NCBI RefSeq assembly: GCF_964199755.1
Contig: NC_133896.1
Coordinates: 62,909,142 to 62,973,141, forward strand
Source of the DNA: Larus michahellis
Taxonomy: Eukaryota > Chordata > Aves > Charadriiformes > Laridae
Reading direction: 5' to 3'
DNA: 64,000 nt
Below the pieces are notes generated by a model that ran no database searches, had not been told where the DNA came from, and saw only the letters and a program-made list of their open reading frames with translations. The translations under genes and the position numbers were made by a program. Below are positions 1 to 13,639 of the stretch, in pieces. The number at the start of each line of letters is the position of its first letter. The first letter of the stretch is position 1.

Positions 1-3000
1 ACCATGTAGTCCTATTTGCTGTAAATTTATGAGTTCTATAACTATTAGGTATGACAACTTCACAATTGTTAGTACATTTATCAAGTACATGAATCATCCC
101 ATCTCCATTTTTCAGGTACAGACTCAAATGCCCCTTGGAGAATGTCAAGATATTTAGCATCTAACCTTAACCAATCTCTATGGAAAACAAATAGGCGTTA
201 TGCCTTAAAGAATCTGACACTAAATTATTTCCTTCAGGTCTTATAAGTAATCAACTGCAGAACAGAAAACTGAATCCAATTTCCCAAGTTCAAGGCTGGC
301 AACCTAATCTCTGGACAGGTTCCCTCTCCTGCCTGTTAAGGCAGCAGCCTGGAAAAAGAGCTACATGGTGTGTATCAGTTGTGGCATGTTGTGGCATGAA
401 GGATTGGTGGGATTTCTCAGGGCGGGCGATGGGAAGAGGGCTTTCTATACAGAGTAAATGCTTACTGTAGGATCTTACTGCCCAAAGTCAGCTGGGTGGG
501 TATTTATTGCTAGAAGAAATATTACGAATCTACATGATTTTTTAATTTTTTTAAATCTCTTCCATTGTACAAGTGTTAGGGAACTCAATGCTAGCCGAGC
601 CCTGCCAGGAGCCATGGTGGTGACCCCACAATCTGAGGCAGAGGACGTTTTTCACATTGTGAGTACGTGCTGGTGCATTACCAGCAGTCTCACATGATTT
701 GCAGTATTGCTGCTAAGAACAACTGCTGAGGACCTCAGCAGAAGGGGACTGCACAAGAAGAGCAGCTTGCTTTCTTGAGCAGACAAGACCTGAGTTCAGG
801 GGCAGATCTATCGTAGCCTCTCTGGCATGTCTGTGTTCTCAAGAATCTTATGTTTTTCTCTCCGTGGGCCCCAACAGATTTTCATTCCCCATCTCCAACC
901 CACAAGCAAATCGTAAGTAGAAAAACATTTCAAGGTGAATGTAGAGGTGTTTTCTAGGCCTCCTGCCCCACTTCCACAGGATTTACTCAGGAGAGTACCA
1001 TGCAAAGCACCAAGTCTGGAAGGGCTCCTATAATCCCTGGGATTTACATGTAAAAATCCAATCAGGATTAGCTCTGCCTTCCTCATCTCTAAAGCAAATG
1101 CATAAGACTTTGGATTTGTGGATTCTAGGAATAAATTCTTTGAATTATCAAAGCCTGTTTATTCAATGGAGAAAAGAAATCTGTTCCTCAGTGAGTTTAT
1201 AGGACTATTGAATAAATTCCACAGTTAAACACGATCCTTTATCTTCAATTTCCTGTTCCTCATCACAACAGCAGATTTAAATCTAATGAGCTTGTTTATT
1301 TATGATTGAATTCTTCTTTTGGGAAAGACTGTAAAATCTGAATGATTGCTTGACAGTGGGTTCAGAAATTACTTAAACAAGGGCTTGATCCCAAGACTAC
1401 TGAACTCCGTGTTTTCAATGAGTTTTGGATCAGGCACTGAATAAAATAATTTTTGTACAAAAAGGTAAACACATTCTGTTTTGTAGGAAGAGTCTAGAAA
1501 AGCTCCCATCTTCCTATAAATCATCACCACAAGATCACCTGTTGCTTCCTCAAAAAGATTTGACAGGCATTTTATTTGGAAACAATTTTATCAACATGTC
1601 TCATACACAGTACACTTTCCCCATTGCTCTGTTTCAATTACTACTAGTATTATTATTAATAAATCACAATTAGTTGCTATGGAGATAATTAAATCTGCAA
1701 ATAAAAGATTATGACTAAGCTTCCAAGGCAAACAAGCAGTAAGTATCTGGAATAGATTAACCCTAAACTAGCAATGAGTTTATTTCCATGTAAACTGTGT
1801 AATCAGAAAAAGGAGAAAAGAAAGAATAAAAACCCAAAACAAAAACAGAACAAAAAAAAACACCCCCCAAAAAACTCAAAACATATCCAGCGTTTTCTGA
1901 TGTCATCTGGGAGACACCGTGTCTGCTAGAATGTTTCACTTCAAAATCTGAGTATTTATTAAATTACACTAGAGCTATCCCAAGGACCGGGCACTAACAC
2001 GGCATCACACCAACATGTTTCCCACTGGCAGCAATGCCAGTCAAAAACAAGCACTAAATGCACTGTGCGTACACACAACTTCAAGGATGTGCTTATTTGA
2101 AATAGGATTGCAGAGTTAAAGGCAAACATACCCTTTAACATTGGTACAAATGTAAGATTCAACAAGTGAAAAAAGCTTTTAGGCCTTGAGCTATGAATGT
2201 GCCCATACCAGGCCACCAAGGGTATTTTCCTTACAGTAACTTGGGGGTTTCTTTATAGTTAGGGAGGGCTGCTAACAGAGCCTCTTTAACACCTAGGCAG
2301 AAGAGAGTTTCACCTAGGCATGCCCAGGAAACATAAGTATTTCTGAAAGTGAGGTGGCAGATGGGAGGCAAACCCTTGGGAAAAGATTGAAATCAACATT
2401 TTGATTAAATTACATTCTAAGTGGAACCACAGAGAATAAATTAGGTATAAACGCTATACCCAGGAAGGATCCCAAGCAACAAATTTGGTTAAATGTTTTT
2501 CACTGCACAGAGAAAAGCCTCTTTGAGTTCATTTAAGTATGGGTGGATAAAAGAACAGTTTTCTTCTTAGTTCTGTCTCTAAATTCATTGTAATTGCATT
2601 CCGACATTTGTGCTATGCAAACAAATTCTCATTTACATTTACTTTCATCTTCACTGCTGTTAAGCATGATTTCAGGAGAGCTAGAAAGCAACGAGGCTTG
2701 GGTGTAGTAAGCCTTAAAACCCTCCCTGCTGGCTACTGCAGTGCCATCCCCAGGGCATCCAGAAGGAAAAAACTGTGCTCTTCTGGAAACCAGAAGAGTC
2801 AGGGATAGTGCTGGCCACTCACCAGGTTTGCACAATAGAAATATCCTTCTGCCCCTCAGGATTAGGAGAGGTTTTCCCCATGGCAGGTCACTGGTGAAGA
2901 CTGCCAGCGCCTCACAGCTTTAGAGTGAGTTTGTAACAGTGTCCCTCCTTCCTCGCAAAGTTTAAGGAAAACACTCATCCCCATTAACTCTCTTTTGGAA

Positions 3001-5339
3001 GATGTTAACCATCTGTCATCCCCATTCCCCTCCTTCCCAGCTTTCATAATAAGTGTTAATGGAATAAAGTACAGTCTCTCTCTCCTTCACAAGGTTGACT
3101 GCAGGTGGTCACGGTCAGAATCTCATGTAATAGCACTTCAAGAGCAATTCCTCTTCTGCTAATTAGATGATGTTCTCAGCACTTCATGAAGACAGAGAAG
3201 GAATTTTAAAGTAATAAAGTCAACAGCTGAGTTATGGTGGAGAAAACTGCTAAGCAAATCTGAGATTTTGAAGTTTAAAGTAACAGCAAAGACCTTAACA
3301 GGCAAAGGTTTGAAGACATATCTGTGGACAGAGAGCCCTTTTCTTTCTCCATAGTCTGGCTGATGCATCACTTCAAGCTAAAGATTGTTTTGACTTCCCA
3401 GTTCATGTGCATGATGTATGACTATCATAGCCCTGATTCTTCGAAAGTGTTCGCTACCCACAACTTCAGCTAAACTCAATGGCACCTGGATTCGCCTAGC
3501 TCCTCTGAAAAGCCAACCTTGTATTTCTTCTCTTCTCTGAGCAACCTTTGCAGCACAAACCAGATTGAACAAATATATATTTACAGAAAACCTACTTTCA
3601 GAAATTCTGAACAAGGCATCAAAATATGATGTTCTGACTGACAGCAAAAATATATCTTTTCTTTAAACAAATAAACAAACAAAAAAAGTCTACGTCTGAC
3701 CTTTTACTTCAAAATGCACACATTTTTTGAATCATGGAACGTCCTGGAGAAAACGAAGCCTCTGGTTCCTGCCCAGCTCTGCTCTCTCCAGCCTTGTTCC
3801 AGCTCGAGCATGAAACCCAGTCATTGACACACTCTCCCTTCGCATCTCATGGTCTTGCCAGGTGGCTCCAGCTGTGTTTTGTGCTACAGAAAAAGAGGCT
3901 CAGCTGCTGCTATTGCTGAGCACAAAGACTGATAGTTTAGCACTCTCAGCTGCATTAGATATTTACAATTGCCTTGGTATAGGATCTCTATTCATGGGCC
4001 ATTAAGCTTTTTCCTCTTCTTTTATATCTAGATAAGGAATTTTGTATGACAAAAGAATTGCCACGTGAAAAAGTCGATTTGAAAGCTTCCCAAATAATGT
4101 ACTGTCTTGGGGAGCCGGCAGGGATCCAACACCTTAACATATTGGCTTGTCAAAAGATACGCAAAGGTTTTTGTCTTATTCTTAACATCAGCCTATGGTT
4201 ACCTGAATTTCCATGGTTCCTTGTGAGAGCTGTTGTTCAGACAGCTAAAGTGTGTTTCCTGCCACAAGCTGAGCTCTTTGGCCAAACTAAATCCTGTGAT
4301 GAACCATTACTTAGGACAAAACCAACGTCAAAATATTGGAAGTCCTCAAAAGACTAAATTTCTTCTACATGCACCACCCCCTCACCCCCTCGAGTCTGCC
4401 ATCTAGCTCTGCTTAGAAAGTTTTGCTCTTTACTGAGCTTTGCTTTCAGCAGTTGATTTCAAACCTTACACACAAACGGATTTAATGGGTGTTGAATAAC
4501 ATCTGTTTAGAGCCTCCAGCACCATAAACACACTCTATTATCAGAACTAAATGGCTGCAAAATCTCATTCAAGACTGAGCTTTCTTTAGTACACTAGCAA
4601 GCCATTTTTTCCATAGATTTAGCTGGAAAACCCCTGAAGAGTAACTTCTGAGACTTCCACAAAACTACCCAGAGCACTGCCAACCACATCAGTGAACATG
4701 AAAAACTCTACCATGCCCTAACATGAGCAAGTAGCAACCATTATTTGCACCCAGGCAGTGTGAAGATAAGACCTTGAGGTTCAAAGCTGAGGAAGAAATT
4801 TTACATCGAAGTGAAACCCAATGTAAACGTTTGTTTTCTACTCTAAGGGTGCAAGAGTACCATCTGATGGTATAATCCCATCTGAATTGTCATTTCATCT
4901 GAATTTAGCTGCCTAAAAGATAGATAATGAATCTCAACTTGGCATCTAGTCTCTCCCCTGATGTCTGCGGAGAGACATAAGCATTTCTGGGGGTGATTCA
5001 GTCCACCTATTTGGGATACCTAGAAACAATACCTTAATTTGTGGTAGCTAAAGTTAGTTGAGGTAAGTCTGTACCTGACGAACCTCCATCAGGCTTACCC
5101 AGGGCAAGTTTTAAGTTTATGTAGGGCCGTAGTCTGTTTCTTTCTACTCCATCATGAGTATACAAATGTCAGGGCCCTGAAGGCACCGACAGTCTTTAAT
5201 CACTCTGATCGGTTGGTAACCATCTTTCTCTGTAATCCTCCTCCCTCTGCAACCTTTTCCTTCTGGGGTCTGGCTGTCTGTGTTCAAGGTCAGCTCTGAT
5301 ACATATGGCAGTGGTGGTTTAACTGCTTGAGGTGAAAAT
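1..5339. other. Non-coding, no gene recognised
   Basis: No coding exon, RNA gene or clear transposon is visible. The sequence is AT-rich. Open frames on both strands are short (about 105 codons or fewer), have no recognisable domain and have no shared splice pattern. Small features are a 10-bp tandem duplication at 379-398 and an A-rich, C-containing low-complexity tract around 1828-1872. It is probably intergenic or deep intronic DNA. Ancient, highly diverged repeats could be hidden here and would need a library search to see. Confidence 0.6.
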
Positions 5340-5955
5340 GACTAACCAGGTATGGAGCTGTGTTAGCAAGAGCGTAGCCAGAAGCCGAAACAAATTGATT
5401 CTCTTCCCTTCTATTTGGCAGTCATGAGACCATCTGTGGAGTATCATGTCCAGTTGTGGGATCTCCAGTAGAAGAAAGACATTGTCAAACTGGAACAAGT
5501 TCAACAAAGGGCCACCAGCAGAGGAGGACTGGAAGGCTGCTTCACAAAAGTACAAGGGAGAGGCTGAGGAACTGGGCTTGTTCAGCCATAAGAGGAGGAA
5601 AATGCTCAGGGGAGATCTTATGTCTGTCTTCAACAACCTAATGGTAGGTTGCAGAGTAGACTGGGAAACTTACTTGTATGTTCACAGCAAGAGCACAAGA
5701 GGCAAAATCGTGCAACAGGCAACAGAGACAAGTTGCAACAAGGGAAATTCCTGCTGGATATTAACAAAAACTTTTCCCCATCAAATGTTGTCAATTATTG
5801 GAAAAGGTGCTCAGAGAAACTGCAAAGTCTACATCTTTGAGTTCAAAACTCAACTGGACAAGACCACGACAACCTGACCCAGCTCACCATGCCATTAGCA
5901 GGAGGTGGGGCTGGATGACACCCCAAGATCCCCTCCACAACTCTCTATGCACCTC
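5340..5955 (+). mobile_element. CR1 LINE, old 3' fragment
   Basis: This segment follows the 3' part of the CR1 consensus in sense orientation. It can be laid alongside the well-preserved CR1 at 45.66-46.79 kb: the GAGACCA(C)CTGGAGTA-like stretch, the '[11 protein letters not shown]' coding stretch, a diverged 'NY WKR(L)' stretch, then the degraded 3' end near 5.95 kb. Many substitutions and small indels break the reverse-transcriptase frame. A 143-codon frame at 5446-5877 is only a relic of the end of ORF2. It is 5'-truncated, as most avian CR1 copies are. Divergence looks much higher than in the other copies here, so it is probably an older subfamily. The exact ends are approximate. Confidence 0.85.
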
Positions 5956-8255
5956 AGGATTCATGCAGCTCCCACTAAGTCCATTTCAGACCTCTGCCAA
6001 CTTCAGTATGGGCTTTCTATCCATTCAATTCCATTACCCTTGGAAAATAAGAATAAAATTTATGCTGAAAATGAGACAAAAGATTGAGATATTAAAAAAA
6101 ATATTCTGAAATGAAGAAACATTTTATTTCAAAATGTCCAACCAAAACATTTTATTTCAGTTTGTTAGTTCAATTCTAGATGTGGTGAAACCCCCAATAT
6201 TTCTAACCTCCAGTAACACATGCGTGTGTGGGGGTAAAATTATTCATATTTAAGATTGAGAGGTCTGGCTAAGAAGTTATCTTTACTAAAAGAATGTTCC
6301 TTTTGACTAAAAGATGACAGTCTGTGATTGTTTCCAACTCCCTATTTCTGAGCTAAGATAATACTGGGTTTGCCACTCCCATAGGCTCCACCAAGAACTA
6401 CCTCACCATATTGTCATGTTGTTTACTATTTGATTCCTTAGAACTGTGTCAGTTAGCAATGTACTTAGGGAGTCCATCCCTCCTAGAGATAGATACCTGG
6501 CTTTCTTAACATGGAACTGATTTCATCACATTTTTCTTTTGTTTCTGAAACAGTATATAGGTTGGGCCTCTGCAATCACTTGTAGGGAACAGGGGAGCAG
6601 AGGGGTAGATGCTGTCCAAATGTTCTCTCTACACGATCATAGTTAATGAAGCTTCTGTCTGACCTGTCCTAAATTGTACTTGTGTAATTACGCACTTGGA
6701 GTCCCCAGATTCCCCGACACATGCAAATAAAAATGAAAATTGAAGTGCTCAAACCTGTACAACTTTTGTACTATATAAGGGCTTTCACAGCTCACCAATA
6801 TACAAAATTAACAAATCTCAAAGGTACAAAAAACAACTGGTTGCCCATAATCACAGGACTGAAACAAGATGGAAAACTTAAAGGCAGTTTTCCTGTCTAC
6901 AGCAGCTCCCAACAAAGGCAGTAAGGGGAGGGGAGGTAATCTGATAGAATCTATTTTGCATTCAAAGAGGCATAAAGCAGAATTACTGAACGAGTGGGGA
7001 GAGAGAGAGGGAAATGAATAGGCTGGACAGTGTTCAAGGCAGCAATGGTTGTGAATGCTAATGTTCTTGCTGCAATTCCCAACTAAGCCAATTTAATGTG
7101 ATGACAAACAGCAATAAACCACAATGCTGCATCATGCTCCTACCATAACATCATGACACTGCACATTACAATTTAAAGATAATTAACTTACTTCATCATA
7201 AAATTTTGCCATGGCATCTGGCCTTAAAGTATACCAAGAAGATAAAGAAATTCTGCGCCAAAGTAGAATGGTAGATTCACAGCAGTTTCCCTCTCAGGGT
7301 GTGACAAAATTGTACTTCTACCCAAGTACGTGTTTCCCAGTTTAGCATTGTTGAATAAATGCCTTTCTTTGTGGCCGTTATTGCAGCGCCCCTTTCGTTA
7401 ATTGAAGAAGAGTATTTATATAATCTCTCTGGCAGTTGCTAAGGTTATTAAATCTACTCCCTATAGAATCTGAATCCCACCACCACAAAGGGTGCAAATT
7501 TATATTACAAAGGTTTTTGTCCCAATTTTTCTTGCTTTGTAGAAAAACAGCACATCCCACTCACTAATGGAATAAATAGTCCTTTCTTCAGAGCATGGGG
7601 CTGCCCTGTGGTATCTGGGCAACTCTCAGTCCTTATTCAAATTCCCCACCTTAAGTAGGACAGTATGATCAGTTCCTGAAATTTGCAGAACTTAGATAAG
7701 GCTCAAAGCTCTGAGTTTCTTCAGAAATGTTCTTTCCTAAGAAAGTTTGATTAGAATTTGGCTGTTTCATGAAAAATTCTATGAAGAGCTCAGTTAAAGA
7801 AACTCCTTTGTAAACCCACGGATAAGACGCTTGCTCTCTAGGACTACATGAATGGGAGAAAGCATATAGTTTCTGAATCAGGATCAAGAGCCAGGTAGGG
7901 TTGGTTGACTTCCAGTTTGCTTATATCTATCAGCTTGTTATCTTTCTTTTATGCATGATTTTCCAGCTCAGCTGGATTGACGGTTTTGATACATTTTCTT
8001 TGGAGTAAAAATACTACTATATCAAAACAAGCTGCTGATTTTAATTCTTTTACCACTGTCCAAAACATTTTTGGAGATTAACCTCTCAATTATCAATTTA
8101 TCACCTGCAAGGCTGTTGAAGATAAATAATGTATCTCAGGTGACTAACACAGGCTGAACTCTCTGCTGTCATCCCTTTGCTTTTGTGGCTTAGCCATGCC
8201 AGAATAAAAACTAATTGCAGATCTTTCTAAATCTGATGTGCCTATGCTTTCAGAC
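5956..8255. other. Non-coding, no gene recognised
   Basis: AT-rich sequence with only short frames and no recognisable protein, RNA or repeat family. A short GA-rich run lies near 6996-7012. Nothing here supports an exon. Confidence 0.55.
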
Positions 8256-8660
8256 TGTGCTGGTTTTGACAAGAGTAGAGTGAATTTTCTTTGTAGTAGT
8301 TTGTATGGGACTATGTTTTGGATTTGTGCTAAAAACAGTGTTGATAACACGCTTTTCTGCTCCTCATACAGCCCTGCCAGCGAGTAGGCTGGGGGTGTGC
8401 AAGAAGTTGGGAGGAGACACAGCCGGGACAGCTGACCCCAACTGACCAAAGGGATATTCTATACCATATGACAACATGGTCAGTAATAAAAGCTGAGGGA
8501 AGAAGGAAGGGAGCAATGTTTGGAGTGATGGCATTTTGTCTTCCCAAGTAACTATTATGTGTGAGGGAGCCCTGCTTTCCCAATGGGAAGTAGTGAATGA
8601 ATTCCTTGTTTTGCTTTCCCTGCATGCATGGCTTTTGCTTTACCTATTAAACTGTCTTAT
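8256..8660 (+). mobile_element. Endogenous retrovirus LTR fragment (U3-R)
   Basis: The segment begins with TG followed by CTGGTTTTG. It contains a stretch describing a promoter (ATAAAAGCTGAGG, a TATA-like box at about 8485-8500) and later an ATTAAA-type polyadenylation signal at about 8646-8651. The order TG start, TATA-like box, polyadenylation signal about 150 bp later is the layout of an LTR in + orientation. From memory it closely resembles an LTR family that is frequent in neoavian birds; I cannot name the subfamily with certainty. The U5 end is missing: just after the polyadenylation signal the sequence passes directly into CR1. No gag, pol or env frame flanks it, so it is a solo or truncated LTR. 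Confidence 0.75.
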
Positions 8661-8838
8661 ACATGGGTTAGGGCAATTCCTAACAAACACAAATACAGGC
8701 CGGGCGGAGAATGGCTTGAGAGCAGCCCTGAGGAGAAGGACTTGGGGGTGTTGGTTGATGAGAAGCTCAACATGACCCGGCAGTGTCTGCTTGCAGCCCA
8801 GAAGGCCAACTGTATCCTGGGCTGCATCAAAAGCAGTG
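8661..8838 (+). mobile_element. CR1 LINE internal fragment (sense)
   Basis: This matches the middle of the CR1 ORF2 segment seen at about 46055-46235 in the same orientation. The encoded stretch includes [20 protein letters not shown], an easily recognised CR1 reverse-transcriptase C-terminal motif, followed by the [10 protein letters not shown] stretch. Both ends are truncated: the left end abuts the LTR and the right end abuts an inverted CR1 3' fragment. A frameshift relative to the consensus lies around the QC.LAAQKA stretch. Confidence 0.85.
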
Positions 8839-8840
8839 TG

Positions 8841-8893
8841 GACAGATCATCTAGTTGAACCCCCCTGCCAGAGCAGGTTCACCTAGAGCAGGT
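8841..8893 (-). mobile_element. CR1 LINE 3'-end scrap (antisense)
   Basis: A short match to the CR1 3' untranslated end read on the - strand. It contains GATCATCTAGTT, the CCCCCCTGCC run and the AGCAGGTTCACCTAGAGCAG stretch, also present at 37198-37243. The terminal 30-odd bases of the element are missing. It lies head-on against the sense CR1 fragment to its left. Confidence 0.75.
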
Positions 8894-11800
8894 GTCTCAT
8901 CCTGTCTCACCTCTGTGAGTCATTTGGATTTACACAATGCTCCTTTTTCTCCTTATAGAGGTGTCTTAACTCCAGTCCTGTTATGTTCCCAATTTATCTC
9001 TTAATGGCTGCAGGCTGGCCTTTGCTGCAGGCTGACCTTTGTTTTCTTCACAGGGGTGTCCTCAAAAACTGCATGTAGGTGGGTTGGGATTTAGTTGACC
9101 TGCTAGTCTAGGTGCTATCAGCACACCTCTTCTACATCCCCCATTTGCTTGTTTCTGTGGATGATCCCATCCCCAGACATCCCCATTTAGATTAAAGTAG
9201 TCTTGGACCACCAACAGCCCCTGCCACTTCTTTCTCTAGGTGAGTCCTGTTACAGGACAGCTGTAATCTTGAATCAGACTAGGTGGAAACAGCTAAATTG
9301 TGAGTAGGTGTGAGAAGACTCAGTATGGGCTTTCATCCCTGGGTTTGGAGCTGCACTTATGTGTCGGTCCTTGCCTAGGATGATCCCTATGTTGTGGAGA
9401 GTCCCCTGCCCTGCCCAGCGCTTGGCTTGTCCAGGCATCTCTTGCCTCACCCATGGGATGCCTCAGCATTGCCACCCACCCTGCCACCCAACTAAGACTA
9501 GTCACCATTGCTGAGAGCTGCTGGCCCTCGCCCTCCCCAGGCCATACCAACATTAACATTTTCTACATGTCTCCACACCCTAGTCACGTTAATTAAAAAT
9601 ATATTGTTAACAAAATGAATGCAGATTTTCTAGCACCAGTTTTTATTCTCAACTCTGCTTATAACATCCAGCAGTTGCTGTTACAGCTTCTTGTCTGACT
9701 TTGCTTTCCACGTACAAAACTCTTGAAGTTAATTTGATTATGAGTTTTTAAATTCACTTTTCATATATACTAATAACTGATTTATTTTTTTTTTCAAGTA
9801 AACTCGATCTAGCCTAACCTCAAGCGCCGGAAAGCGTACCCCAGATTTTGTTCTACACTGAATTACTACATTATTTCAATTAATGTAAGGGATTACACTT
9901 AAAAATATTTCCAGTACTAAAATATAATCTTTCAATTGTTGAAGCATGTTCCCACTTCTGTAAGAACTTCAGCATTACCTCAGTAACATTGCTTAAAGCA
10001 CTGTAGGAGGGTTGCTCGAAGTAGATGAATTCAGTTGGATTCACTTCTTAACATAATGAATAAAGCTTTACATACCGCTTTTCACTGAACATTTTAAACC
10101 TCATAAAATATCTGTTGTGATCCTGAATCTCACTAAATCCCTCGTACTCACTTTTGGATTGTTAGGGTTTTATAAATCAGTGGAAATTTTAGGCAGTTAT
10201 TCTTTATCACAAAGCCTGAGGAAAACCCGTCAGTGATTCATTTCTTACTATGGATTGTTTTTGTTGTTGTTGCTATTAATTTTACAAGGATATCCTTCAT
10301 ATCTTGAATTTAATGCCATGGATTTAGTCTGTTTGAAGATAACAGAAAAAAGGTTTATTTTCAACTAGCTAGTTTCTCCATGGACTGGGACTAGTATTAG
10401 TTTTGTGGTTGACAGACTTCTCCTTGCACTGATTTACCATTACAATTTAAGACCCTGTGCAGCTCCTTTGAATTTTCTAGTTTGGGATCCATAAAATTTG
10501 ACAAAAAAAACCCCAACAAATAAACAAACAGCACCCAAAAAAACACAGACAAAACATCACAAAAGGGTGAAAGACATACTGTTCTTTACAAGTTGTAAAC
10601 TTCTTTAGGTTTGAGTGATCAGACAGAGCTCATTTCCTCCTCTCTTTTTATATAATTTACTCTTTTCTCAAAATAACAGCTAAGGTTTCCAAGGTGGTAA
10701 ATAAAACTGTAAGCTAATTATTAGAAAAGAGAGAACATACTAATTTAAACCTTAACAGTTATCCTGACAGTATGTAACATGGACCTTGAGCGTAATTCTC
10801 ATATCAAACTTGCTATTGACTTCTCCTCAAGCAGAGATTCATGCAGCCATCTCTAAATATAAATAAATACAATTGTGTATTCTGCAGCCACAATTAGCCA
10901 CCTCAGTCTATCACTCTACAAATCCAGGTGCACAAACCTAAACTTTGTCCCCTAAGCTTAATTTCACTGTCATCGTTTTCTATTCAAAAACTGATAAAAA
11001 GATTTTAAATCGTTACAAATACACCTCTAAATACTGAGGAACTGAAGAAAGAATGAACACTTGGGTTAAATAACTCATAGATGTTTGATTAAAATTAACA
11101 TACACAAGTATTTGCAAACGCAAATCCTTATTCATCCAACTTGGCTCTACGATCATATTTCATAGTACACAATAGTCACATCTCATGTGAATCTCATCAA
11201 TTGTATTAATGCTTGGCTTAAAACAATCATAGAAATAAACAAAAATGCTCAAAGGTACTTTATGTGGTCCCCAAAAGAAAATATGTTGATGAGTACACAT
11301 GAATTTTCATTTGAATATGCACATATAGTCATCTACCAATGGTGTCTAAACAGGATTTGCACAGTAATTTTTCCTTTCTACGAAATATATCCTCCGATGT
11401 TTCTGAAAGCAGATTTACCTAGTGCTAATTTCTCTTGAACTGTGTGAATTTATATTAAATATTTGTTCTGTGTCCAGATTGTTCAGATATGTCCTGTTAC
11501 TGTGTTAAGCTTTTTAGGCTTTTTTTTTTCCTAAGCTATTTTTCTGCTTTATCCATTAGCTCGTTAATTATAACCTAATTTTCTCCCTGCTCAAATTGAC
11601 AAGCATGCATGCTTTCTTCTCCTGTTCATTTACTCTCTTTTTATGAACTTATGATGCTTTTCTTTCCATTTTAGGTACTCCTCAGTGTTTTTTTTTAAGG
11701 TGCTGACCTCAAAGGTATTATATACATTATAATGCTAAGCAAATACAAGGCTGAGCCCTTTGTTCCTAAGTTATTCATAGTTTGCACATTTCATTACCTG

Positions 11801-13318
11801 TGAACAATTTTCCTTAATCTGAACTTGAATGATTTTGGTTATTAAATAAACAACTTCTGAATGTTGCTGAAGTATTGTCTCCTTTCTGGGGACAAATCAC
11901 AAAGAACCAGTTTTCAATTATTCATTGGAACATGTCTCCTCCAGGAAAATAGTATCAAAAACCTGAGTACGTGTATTTACTTTCTGTTCTTTTCTCATGG
12001 ATTGATTCATATCGTTATGTTCCATGCAAAATGTCCTTTATACTGTATGTCATCCAACTATCTCCACCCCTGCTCCAATTTTTCACTTAGACTAAAAATA
12101 CTTTCTTCATTTTCGTTGTCTTTTTCTTAGATTGTCTTTTACCAAGGAAAATTACACTTATGGGGTTTTTTAAGCTTTCCTACAACAGGCTGCCATTTCT
12201 CATCTATTTATGCAAACAGATACATAACCCAAACAGCCATAAATTCATGTTAAATGAGCTGCAAGTAAACCCACCGAAAATCGCTTTTGTTCTATTTGAG
12301 CTCCTCTTGTCATAGTCAACGATGAAGACCAGCAGCAGACATGGGAAATGACTATATGCACAAGACAACCCCAATCTTATTTGCCTCTCAATTGAGCATC
12401 TTTTAGAAAGAAAGCAGTTTAATCAAAGAAGATCTGTTCAAAATGTTTTGCTGGTTTTACCTTATCTCTGTTAATACATTTTCCCCAAAATCACAATCTC
12501 AATTCCACAAGATACAAATCTAGACAAAACACCACCAAAATAAAACTAAGCACAAGGGAGGTGAGAAAGACTGTGACCCGAATAGTGCATTTCAACAAAA
12601 TTTTCACTTCTCTTCATTTCCCCTCATTCCTCCAATTGTGCTAATTAACTGAGGACTACCAAGAGTTTGCTTCTACCTCTCCCTGTATCTGCTCCAGGAA
12701 AGGAGGAGAGAAGAAAAAACATAACACCAGTTACGTTGATGTTGACACCAGTCATCTCTTAACAAAATGCTTCAGTACATGCTTAAGGTTAAGCCCACAT
12801 GTGACTCATCTTGTCTGCACGAAAGAATTACTGGACAAAATGCTGTGGTCTGTTGCACACTTGTTCCTCATGCCTTAGTATCTGCAAAGCTTTCCCCATC
12901 ATCCTTATCAGCAGTATCCATCATTTTTGTATGTTAGCGTCATGACCTACTTTCCAAGATCTTCACATACAATCATTGCCTAATTTTAGCACTCTACTGG
13001 CTCATTTTGATGTCTTTGCACGTAGAGGGCTACCCACTGGGGAGATTCACCTATCTCCATGATTTTACTAGCACATTTTCACCAGCTTGGGACCACAGAT
13101 GCTGAAGTATCCTGCAAACCTGGACTAAGACAGCAATTTCTCACGTGAGCTACTACAAACAGCAATGATGACCCTGAGGAAACGTTGGGGTCAAGTTGCC
13201 AGCAGTCATGGCTAACCTCCGCATGCTCAAAGAGCAGCTCGTGGCCTTGTGGAAATAAATGATTTCTTTCAGGTTTTCTTTTCTTTCTTGGTTGGCAGCT
13301 TCCCTGATGACCTTTATT
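8894..13318. other. Non-coding, no gene recognised
   Basis: No recognisable gene. It contains a 17-bp tandem duplication at 9007-9040, a more GC-rich patch at 9.3-9.55 kb without coding support, and an A-rich/C low-complexity tract near 10501-10556. From 9.6 to 12.2 kb it is strongly AT-rich. Frames are short and unrelated to known domains. Confidence 0.55.
9007..9040. repeat. 17-bp tandem duplication
   Basis: Two head-to-tail copies of a 17-bp unit starting GCTGCAGGCTG differ at one position (9007-9023 and 9024-9040). It is a small local duplication of unknown age. Confidence 0.85.
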
Positions 13319-13339
13319 AAAAAAAAAAAAAAAATTTTT
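13319..13339. repeat. A16-T5 homopolymer tract
   Basis: A run of 16 A is followed directly by 5 T. It may be the tail of an undetected retroposed sequence or simple low-complexity DNA. No recognisable retroposon lies directly upstream on either strand. Confidence 0.9.
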
Positions 13340-13639
13340 GAGCAGAAATTAAGACATCAGATTCTTGACTCTGCCGAGACATGTCTCTGCATGACAGGAG
13401 GCCCTCTACTGACTGCCTCCAAAGGCATATGCTTTGAGCATGATTCACAGCGGAAAACAAGAGCAGCAGTGCAGTTACTCCACAGTGTAGACAGATGTTA
13501 GTAATTAATGCAGTGCAACAAACATTAGAAATGGCCATTTAGGAGCTAAAGAGCAAGAACTGCATTAGTCTTCATAGTCACATATGAAAGGCAAGGCGTT
13601 AACTGCAATATGAGTTGCTTAGAAGAACGAATGCTACCT

